From IMG/VR virus record IMGVR_UViG_3300042923_000815, positions 1 through 63,189 of that record: 63,189 nt of DNA; one strand, given 5' to 3'. Below the pieces are notes generated by a model. The model was not told the DNA's origin. It saw only the letters and a program-made list of their open reading frames with translations, and did no database searches. The translations under genes and the position numbers were made by a program. Positions 57,838 through 63,189 of this stretch are shown piece after piece; within the stretch, counting starts at the first letter, position 1, and each line of letters opens with the position of its first letter. This stretch comes from a virus.

Positions 57838-58656
57838 ATGCGCCCAGTATGGAAAGGTATGCTGTCTTTTGGTCTTGTAAATGTACCTGTAACTCTTTAC
57901 AAGGCTACCCGCTCCAAAACTATTAGTTTTAACCAGTTGCGGAAAAGTGATTATAGCAGGATTCAATACAAAAAAGTGGCTACTGATGGCACGGAAGTCA
58001 AGGCAGACGAAATTGTTAAAGGCTATGAAATTTCCCAAGATCGTTATGTTGTTATAACAAAAAATGATCTAGAAGCAATTGCACCAAAATCAAGTAGAAT
58101 TATAGAAATCTCCGATTTCGTTAGAATTGAAGAAATTGATAATCGCTTTTTCGATAGCTCATATTACCTACTGCCCGATCAAGGAGCGAGTAAAGCATAT
58201 TCATTGTTGCTGAAAAGCATGGAAGAGGAAAAGGTAGTCGGCATTGCTCGCTTTGTACTCCGCGATAAAGAGTATCTTGCAGCTATTCGCCCCACTGGGC
58301 AAGCAATTACACTTACGACTATGCGTTTTGCAGATGAAGTGGTCGACGTACGTGAAATTGAAAATGATTTGCCAGCAAATATTGAGCTAACCGACAAAGA
58401 AATGAAAATGGCTAAAACTCTAATTAATTCATTAGTTACCAATTTTGATGCTACCAAATATGAAAACGAATACCATAAGCAAGTCCTTGAAATGATCAAT
58501 AAAAAGGCAGGCAATGAGCAAACCGTAATTGCAACTGCTGATACGTCACCATACTATCATGATTTAATGGCTGCTATAGAGGCAAGTTTGGCCGAAATCA
58601 AGAAAAATGATAGCAAGAAGAAAGCACCTAAAAAACCTAAATCTAAAACAGCATAA
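57838..58656 (+). CDS. ku: Bacterial Ku protein (non-homologous end joining)
   Basis: 272 aa. RPVWKGMLSFGLVNVPVTLY at the start, then VVKGYEISQDRYVVITKNDLEAIAPKSSRIIEISDFV and TDKEMKMAKTLINSLV are the bacterial Ku signature. A homodimer threads onto DNA ends and recruits LigD. The Lys/Pro-rich tail is typical. No ligD is in the window. Likely host, lying between two prophages. AAGGGTGATATT precedes the ATG. Confidence 0.96.
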   Translation: MRPVWKGMLSFGLVNVPVTLYKATRSKTISFNQLRKSDYSRIQYKKVATDGTEVKADEIVKGYEISQDRYVVITKNDLEAIAPKSSRIIEISDFVRIEEIDNRFFDSSYYLLPDQGASKAYSLLLKSMEEEKVVGIARFVLRDKEYLAAIRPTGQAITLTTMRFADEVVDVREIENDLPANIELTDKEMKMAKTLINSLVTNFDATKYENEYHKQVLEMINKKAGNEQTVIATADTSPYYHDLMAAIEASLAEIKKNDSKKKAPKKPKSKTA

Positions 58657-58660
58657 AGAA

Positions 58661-58686
58661 ACTCCCTATAAGTTTAGGGAGTTTTT
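58661..58686. terminator. Two-sided terminator after ku
   Basis: ACTCCCTA, 6-nt loop, TAGGGAGT then TTTTTC on the plus strand; it also serves the convergent small gene on the minus strand (AAACTCCC flank). Confidence 0.85.
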
Positions 58687-58687
58687 C

Positions 58688-58927
58688 TTATTTCCTTTCC
58701 ATGAACCATTTACCTTCATCATCGAATAAATGAACCTGCTTGCCCATGATCTTACAGGTATAGCGTATACCAACACCGCCACCCTTTAATGATGCAGCTT
58801 GGCGCACATCTATAAGACGGTCCACTTCAAAGACTCTTCCGTCTTCCCATTTGATTGATAATGGACGCACATTGCCGTATGTATCATGTTTTGCTATGAC
58901 TTCTACAAATACCTTGTAATCACTCAT
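58688..58927 (-). CDS. Conserved small protein, probably chromosomal (79 aa)
   Basis: 79 aa. MSDYKVFVEVIAKHDTYGNVRPLSIKWEDGRVFEVDRLIDVRQAASLKGGGVGIRYTCKIMGKQVHLF resembles a widespread single-domain beta protein of Firmicute chromosomes. Start after GAGGTGTTAAAA. Function unknown. It lies outside the prophage cassette terminator, so I take it as host. Confidence 0.72.
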   Translation of the reverse strand: MSDYKVFVEVIAKHDTYGNVRPLSIKWEDGRVFEVDRLIDVRQAASLKGGGVGIRYTCKIMGKQVHLFDDEGKWFMERK

Positions 58928-59007
58928 TTTTAACACCTCTAAACAGAACATATGTTTGCTTTTATTTTATGATTTAGCGAGGTAAAAAACAAGTTGTAAA
59001 TGTTGGG

Positions 59008-59030
59008 AAAAAACCGCCTCAATTGGCGGC
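59008..59030 (-). terminator. Intrinsic terminator of the accessory cassette
   Basis: On the minus strand CCGCC-AATTGA-GGCGG is followed by TTTTTT. It closes the leftward cassette. Confidence 0.85.
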
Positions 59031-59075
59031 TACTATTTATCGGCACTTATCACAATATCCCTTATTCCCGACTTA

Positions 59076-59552
59076 TTACTTTCTAATTTTTTCAGGTGCT
59101 AAGCAAATCCACCCCATACATTTAGAAAAGCTTCCTGTCCATTTTAATGAATCTAAAAACATTTCAGATCCGACCTCTAGCCGATCTGCTATATATGGTA
59201 GTTGAATTTTATCGGTCGACTTCGAAACTAACGGTATTGTAGATGTAGAATGCAATAGCTCCCATAATTCTCCTGTGTCATCAATGCTGCATCCAACAGT
59301 TAGAATTGGTACTTTATCACCTTCATATTCCCCAAATAGAGTAATCAATGACCCTATAGGTGTTTCGGTGCTTTTAATGCTATATCCATTATGCAAATCA
59401 GTCTCTTCTCTTAGTGATTTTTTAAATAGTCCCCTTAACTCAAAATATAAATCCTTATCGATTTCTTCTGGATAAGTCTTGCGACAATGACCAGTAGTTA
59501 AGGTTATGTGATTTAAATAGCTTATGGTCATATCTCTTTTTCTACTGTTCAT
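59076..59552 (-). CDS. Phage-type hypothetical protein (158 aa)
   Basis: 158 aa. MTISYLNHITLTTGHCRKTYPEEI followed by ELRGLFKKSLREETDL matches phage proteins with the TLTTGH(T/C)R motif; the C-terminus VGSEMFLDSLKWTGSFSKCMGW is conserved-looking. The start follows GGGGGAG and overlaps the HTH gene by 11 bases. Last gene of the cassette; unknown function. Confidence 0.7.
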   Translation of the reverse strand: MNSRKRDMTISYLNHITLTTGHCRKTYPEEIDKDLYFELRGLFKKSLREETDLHNGYSIKSTETPIGSLITLFGEYEGDKVPILTVGCSIDDTGELWELLHSTSTIPLVSKSTDKIQLPYIADRLEVGSEMFLDSLKWTGSFSKCMGWICLAPEKIRK

Positions 59553-59757
59553 TAATTCGACTCCCCCACAACCTTTTAGCTGCATCAGGACTAATAAGCC
59601 ATCCTAGACAAGTTTCCACGGCTTCATTTTCTGTAAAACGTCCGGATTTGCAAGCAAGAAAAACATTCTGCCGAGCTAAATTATATTTTTCAGCAACTTT
59701 ACTAGTGGAAGGCCATTCTTTTAGATCTTGCAATTTAAACTTTTTGTTTTCGCTCAT
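59542..59757 (-). CDS. Small HTH-like DNA-binding protein (71 aa)
   Basis: 71 aa. The stretch EWPSTSKVAEKYNLARQNVFLACKSGRFTENEAVETCLGWLI looks like a helix-turn-helix with excisionase-like wing. Possibly the cassette's regulator or a directionality factor of prophage 2. GGGAGATATAAA precedes ATG. Confidence 0.65.
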   Translation of the reverse strand: MSENKKFKLQDLKEWPSTSKVAEKYNLARQNVFLACKSGRFTENEAVETCLGWLISPDAAKRLWGSRINEQ

Positions 59758-59758
59758 T

Positions 59759-60382
59759 TTATATCTCCCACGCTTCCGAAAATTCTTTATCTGCAAACAT
59801 TTCAGCAAGTCCAGATATTTGTTTTAATCTCAACACTTCATCTGCTTCCATGCCTAACTCTTTGGCAATCTTTTCCTCGCTCCAATTACGCTTAGACAGA
59901 TCTTGAATTATCGCACTCATACCATCAACCGAGTGTTTACCTCTGGCTCTGTTGTGCCGAATAGTAGATGCCATCCGGTCCGTTTTATCTTGCCGATTAT
60001 CATTAATTATAGTTACTGGTAAATAACCATGAATACGCTCTTTTATATCCTTGCATTCTCTACCAACTCGATTCCGATGAAATCCGTCAATAACTTCATA
60101 GTGCCCATTATCACCAAAAGCAACTATAGGTTGCGTATAACCATCCTCGCGAATTGATAATTGTAATAGTTTCATTTCGGGAGGAGCTACACTGTTTGGA
60201 TTATAATCATTTGCAAAAACTTCATCTGCTAAAACCCATTGGATGCAATCCACTGGTTCATTTACAAAGGGGCTAATTTTATGTAATTCTCGACGTACTA
60301 AATTAAGTGCCTCAACTTTTTCTTTGTCGTCGAGAGATTGTATTTCTTTTAATATCACTTCTAAATTTGTTAATATCCCCAA
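59759..60382 (-). CDS. IbrB-like protein with ParB/Srx domain
   Basis: 207 aa. Residues about 70-145 hold the ParB/Srx-type fold (LLQLSIREDGYTQPIVAFGDNGHYEVIDGFHRNRVGRECK), with a HTH segment downstream (WSEEKIAKELGMEADEVLRLKQ). It overlaps the PAPS-reductase-like gene by 13 bases. The ParB-like plus PAPS-like pair is the IbrB-IbrA arrangement seen in enterobacterial prophages. Some ParB/Srx domains bind or cleave nucleotides or DNA; activity here is unknown. Confidence 0.85.
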   Translation of the reverse strand: MGILTNLEVILKEIQSLDDKEKVEALNLVRRELHKISPFVNEPVDCIQWVLADEVFANDYNPNSVAPPEMKLLQLSIREDGYTQPIVAFGDNGHYEVIDGFHRNRVGRECKDIKERIHGYLPVTIINDNRQDKTDRMASTIRHNRARGKHSVDGMSAIIQDLSKRNWSEEKIAKELGMEADEVLRLKQISGLAEMFADKEFSEAWEI

Positions 60383-61569
60383 TGCTCACGCCTCCGCTTC
60401 ATTAGTTTTTTATATTTTTCATATGATTCCGATTTGGTTTGACTAAATGAAAGCCCTTTACACCAATAGTCGTTACGCAATAATGATTTACAAATTCTGC
60501 GCCAAGAAGGAACTTTTTTACTAGCCTCTTCCTTTGATGGAGCTTCATCTAGTATACCATTCGGATATCCTCTATCTTTATACCATTTTAAGAATACTGC
60601 TATTTTATTGCGGAAGTGCTCCTGCGTTAGTCCTGGCATACTACCAACTAACAGCATAGCAAATGATTCCCATGTATGTCCTGGTGGTTTCGCTATTTTA
60701 ATATTACCTAAAATATTACCAGACTCTTGAGCATATAATGCCCCGCCATTCGCTCCATTGACTCTCGCTACGATCTTGCTCCATGTTTCTGGTTCTATTA
60801 AATGAAAAAGCCATAACCCTTTTTTCTGATCATCGCCATACGGCTGGCAAATGCGTTGCTGGTGAATAGATAATCCAGCTTTATGCATATAATCGTAAAG
60901 CCTGTTATATTTCTTTCCGAATTTCCCATTATAGGTCCAAATATCTTCTGTTTTCCAGTCGTAAATAGGATATATATTAAAAAGGCCTTCACCGCACCAC
61001 GTCGTGTAGCTTTTATCCTTAAACATGCTTTTCCTTTTTGATGCAATTGTGCGGTATCTGTTTAAAGATTCGTCAGACCTAATACCGACAAAGCAAGCTG
61101 TAGCTTGTCCTTGCCCATACCACTTTCCAAAAGCAGGAACAAATTCCTCGAATTCCATATCGTAATGATAGAAAGAGAAATATTTGCGGTCTGTAATAGC
61201 TATTTCTGGAGGTTTTCGAACCCAGTCAACATTATCTCCCCAACATGTCCATTTAGGTTGATACTGCGATACTGCATTTCTAAGCGCAATCGGTAACGAT
61301 ATCCAATAAGGTTCTATATTGTCAACGTAAAGTTCATACATCTCAAGCGCATGTTGAATTGTTATTTTATATTGAGCCTCTAAATCAACTAGCAATACAC
61401 CAACTTTCCTATTACGTTTTATTGCTTCTGCCATTACTAAATGAAGCATTACGGATGAATCTTTACCACCAGAGAAGGAAACATAAATTTTAGGAAAAGT
61501 ATCAAACGTCCATGAAATACGTTCTTGTGATGCAGATAAAACATTTATTCCGATTGGTCGTTTAGCCAT
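60370..61569 (-). CDS. IbrA-like PAPS-reductase-fold protein (DUF3440)
   Basis: 399 aa. PP-loop SFSGGKDSSVMLHLVM near residues 33-48, then QATACFVGIRSDESLNRYRTIASKRK and YPIYDWKTEDIWTYNGK characteristic of IbrA/DUF3440 proteins, much longer than the 260-aa paralogue at 35 kb. DndC-like relatives modify DNA with sulfur; IbrA was reported as a regulator. The pair with a ParB-like gene suggests a nucleic-acid-directed system. Start after GGAGGAAGC. Confidence 0.88.
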   Translation of the reverse strand: MAKRPIGINVLSASQERISWTFDTFPKIYVSFSGGKDSSVMLHLVMAEAIKRNRKVGVLLVDLEAQYKITIQHALEMYELYVDNIEPYWISLPIALRNAVSQYQPKWTCWGDNVDWVRKPPEIAITDRKYFSFYHYDMEFEEFVPAFGKWYGQGQATACFVGIRSDESLNRYRTIASKRKSMFKDKSYTTWCGEGLFNIYPIYDWKTEDIWTYNGKFGKKYNRLYDYMHKAGLSIHQQRICQPYGDDQKKGLWLFHLIEPETWSKIVARVNGANGGALYAQESGNILGNIKIAKPPGHTWESFAMLLVGSMPGLTQEHFRNKIAVFLKWYKDRGYPNGILDEAPSKEEASKKVPSWRRICKSLLRNDYWCKGLSFSQTKSESYEKYKKLMKRRREHWGY

Positions 61570-61910
61570 ATCATAGCTTCCTCCTTTGTTACGCGCCACA
61601 ATTCACCGTTCTCTATGTAAGCAAAATAACGATCATTTGTTTTCCATGATTGTGGAGAGTTGATTTCATACATGCCATCTTCTAAAAAATAATGTTTATA
61701 TACTCCACGTGTTCCTGCTCCATTTGAATCTGCATAATCCTTATTTGCTTTACAAAATTCCCGTTCAACGTAGTTTCCTCGAATACTTTTAATATTTGCA
61801 ACCCATGCTCTAGATGGAGGTTTGCCAAAGAGCATGGCGGCAATTCCGCCATTTACCCCTTTTAATCCCCCACCTTCTCCAATACATTCCAAAGCTATAT
61901 GATATACCAA
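61545..61910 (-). CDS. Cassette protein upstream of ibrA-like gene (121 aa)
   Basis: 121 aa. GEGGGLKGVNGGIAAMLFGKPPSRAWVANI, then KDYADSNGAGTRGVYKHYFLEDGMYEINSPQSW and YFAYIENGELWRVTKEE. The middle block is distinctive; the family was not recognised. TTG start after GGAGG. The overlap of 25 bases with the IbrA-like gene argues for a common function. Confidence 0.75.
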   Translation of the reverse strand: MVYHIALECIGEGGGLKGVNGGIAAMLFGKPPSRAWVANIKSIRGNYVEREFCKANKDYADSNGAGTRGVYKHYFLEDGMYEINSPQSWKTNDRYFAYIENGELWRVTKEEAMIWLNDQSE

Positions 61911-61946
61911 CTATCAAAACCTCCTTAATAATATGTCCAATCTGCA

Positions 61947-62345
61947 TTATTCATCCAATGTCCACGATATCGGTTTTGGGGTATATCCTGAATCTCTCGT
62001 CGCCCATTCTCTTGCCTTTTCACCAGCTTCTAGATAATCTGCAGTAATTTGTCTATCTGCAAATTCCAGCATAGTAACTAAGTCCCAATTATATTCTGCT
62101 TTTGCCTTGTCTATCATTTCATTTTTAACCTTTAATAATTTCAACAAGCGGTAATATCCTAGACTTTGTAAATTTTCTTCCCGATATTTTTCATACAACT
62201 CTTTACATGCTTTTTCTTTATTCTTTTTTAGTAATTCTGTTTTGCATTCAGGACTACATGCCATCTCTTCCAAATCTTCTTCTTTAAAAAATGATTTAAA
62301 TTCACTAGTTTCTATTTCTTTACCGCAAAATTTACATATTTTCAT
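61947..62345 (-). CDS. Zinc-finger protein, first gene of the accessory cassette
   Basis: 132 aa. MKICKFCGKEIETSEF with a second Cys pair in ACSPECKTELLKK forms a four-Cys site. Long helices follow (EKACKELYEKYREENLQSLGYYRLLKLLKVKNEMI). Directly downstream of a consensus promoter with an internal palindrome. Possibly a regulator or partner of the IbrAB-like pair. Confidence 0.75.
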   Translation of the reverse strand: MKICKFCGKEIETSEFKSFFKEEDLEEMACSPECKTELLKKNKEKACKELYEKYREENLQSLGYYRLLKLLKVKNEMIDKAKAEYNWDLVTMLEFADRQITADYLEAGEKAREWATRDSGYTPKPISWTLDE

Positions 62346-62401
62346 TTTGAAAAACTCCTCCATTTTGTTATTTCCCGACGCCGAATCTTTAACTTGTCTT
62401 A

Positions 62402-62430
62402 ATTATAACATTACATACGTAACGTGTCAA
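62402..62430 (-). promoter_or_regulatory. Consensus promoter of the accessory cassette with internal operator
   Basis: TTGACA (62425-62430), 17-bp spacer and TATAAT (62402-62407). The spacer contains TTAC-GTAT-GTAA (62411-62422 region), and CGTTAC is repeated just upstream, so a repressor probably binds here. Confidence 0.85.
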
Positions 62431-62451
62431 TAGTAACGTCATAATATTTAT

Positions 62452-62499
62452 ACAAATAAAAAAGACCGCATTACTCTTAATTGAGTGATGCGGTCTTTT
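62452..62499 (-). terminator. Terminator after spanin-like copy 2
   Basis: A stem of about 16 bp (AAAGACCGCATTACTC with GAGTGATGCGGTCTTT, one G-U) with T-tract CTTTTTT on the minus strand. Sequence differs from the terminator of copy 1, although the genes are near-identical. Confidence 0.88.
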
Positions 62500-62531
62500 G
62501 TGGATAATTCTATCTAATTTGTAGCGACCGT

Positions 62532-63182
62532 TTAAAACTTAATGCCAGCACCAGCATAAGCAGCGGATCGACTGCCTGCCAGTTGATAGGCACCAATTTT
62601 ACCGAGACTACCAGTATAACCAGCAGCCGGCTCAACCTTGCCTTTAGTAAACATTGCTCCGGCTGTTATAACATTGTGTCTCGTCAAATCAACCGTAGGG
62701 ATTTCAGCTTGAATTGTGATTGTGCTGGTCTGTTTTAAGTCGATCATATTTTTATCAAATACAAATTGTTCATCATCGGCTTTATCGAATTTACCGACTT
62801 TGCCATTTACCATGTAAATAAAGCTTTGTTTGCCAATATCAAATTTACCGTCTAACTTTGCAGGAGTAGCACCATGTGTATTTTTATCAACTGGCGTTAC
62901 TAGTACCTCTTTTACCTCTCCTGGCAGATACACGGTTTCCCCTGGAACATACTGAAGCTTTGTATCTGTAATGGTTTTAACTGTCTCCTTAACCATAGGA
63001 GGCTTATTTTTTTCTACCGCCAAGGCTTGTCTATCACCTTCTCCCAAAACATGCCCTATGGATAATCCTGTAACGATGCCTATAATTAAAGAGATTACGG
63101 CAACGATTATGAGAGTTCTAAGTGTATATTTTCCTGTGCCAAGTTTGGAGTTAATAAAGCTTAAAAGTTCTTCCTCACTCAT
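62532..63182 (-). CDS. Membrane-anchored lysis-cassette protein, spanin-like candidate (copy 2)
   Basis: 216 aa with the same layout as copy 1 (N-terminal anchor, periplasmic beta-rich domain, end G-A-G-I-K-F). It differs at 13 positions, ten of them in the last 70 residues. The TAATG junction with an upstream gene is kept, and the last bases of the window match the amidase end of prophage 1, so an amidase should follow to the right. Confidence 0.88.
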   Translation of the reverse strand: MSEEELLSFINSKLGTGKYTLRTLIIVAVISLIIGIVTGLSIGHVLGEGDRQALAVEKNKPPMVKETVKTITDTKLQYVPGETVYLPGEVKEVLVTPVDKNTHGATPAKLDGKFDIGKQSFIYMVNGKVGKFDKADDEQFVFDKNMIDLKQTSTITIQAEIPTVDLTRHNVITAGAMFTKGKVEPAAGYTGSLGKIGAYQLAGSRSAAYAGAGIKF

Positions 63183-63189
63183 TACGCAC

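Larger units (their letters stand above)
59000..63189. mobile_element. End of prophage 2 with accessory cassette
   Basis: The gene at 62532 and its upstream junction are near-copies of the end of prophage 1's lysis cassette, so a related prophage continues past the window's right edge. The six genes left of it have no counterpart visible near prophage 1 and have their own promoter and terminator. No att site was identified. Confidence 0.75.

Noticed and set aside
1-63189. tRNA genes, CRISPR arrays, insertion sequences, riboswitches
   Set aside because: Both strands were read for cloverleaf-like or repeat-spacer patterns and transposase motifs; none was convincing.

Overview
The window is AT-rich DNA from a low-GC bacterium of the Firmicutes line (strong AGGAGG-type ribosome binding sites, frequent TTG and GTG starts). 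A diderm member such as a Negativicute fits, because the lysis cassette carries a spanin-like membrane protein, but no taxonomic marker gene is present and this is inference. Almost all of it is one intact-looking contractile-tailed (myovirus-type) prophage with integrase and immunity region at the right (about 52-56 kb). After a short stretch of probable chromosome (56-59 kb) comes the end of a second, related prophage (59-63.2 kb).

Prophage 1 reads right to left. At 51-53.3 kb a divergent immunity switch separates a rightward XRE repressor from a leftward Cro-like gene and BRO/KilAC antirepressor. Three ACTACA-N3-TGTGGT-type operators lie between them, one inside the spacer of a consensus TTGACA-N17-TATTAT promoter. 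From 50.6 to 30 kb runs a dense leftward early operon. It holds recombination genes (a candidate annealing protein, an SMC/SbcC-like ATPase), a UvrD-like helicase, a possible sliding clamp, a replication initiator with two internal 30-bp repeats, SSB, a RusA-like resolvase, a cytosine-C5 methyltransferase with a seven-fold repeat, a PAPS-reductase-like protein, a radical-SAM protein, an ASCH protein and many tiny Cys-rich or membrane proteins. The operon ends at a two-sided terminator (29.97-30.0 kb). Next to it is a second control point: a tiny rightward regulator faces a perfect leftward promoter, and two identical-type palindromes (TTTAACT-N4-AGTTAAA) sit at these promoters.

The late region (29.4-0.5 kb, leftward) has the order HNH nuclease, small and large terminase, portal, Mu-F-like head protein, DUF2213 protease/scaffold, cement protein, capsid, connectors, sheath, tube, a -1-frameshifted tail chaperone, tape measure, baseplate hub, spike, wedge proteins, two tail fibres sharing an N-terminus, a beta-propeller protein, two SGNH hydrolases, and finally XhlA-like protein, holin, amidase and spanin-like protein. 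The start of DUF2213's scaffold half carries its own ribosome binding site, as in lambda C/Nu3. A secreted-protein moron and a large serine integrase lie right of the repressor.

Between the prophages are a TPR-glycosyltransferase-like gene and a bacterial Ku gene. The second prophage contributes a near-copy of the spanin-like gene, followed by an independently promoted cassette of six genes. These include an IbrB-like ParB-domain protein and an IbrA-like PAPS-reductase-fold protein; I consider it the best candidate for an uncharacterised accessory system. No tRNA, rRNA, CRISPR array or insertion sequence was recognised.
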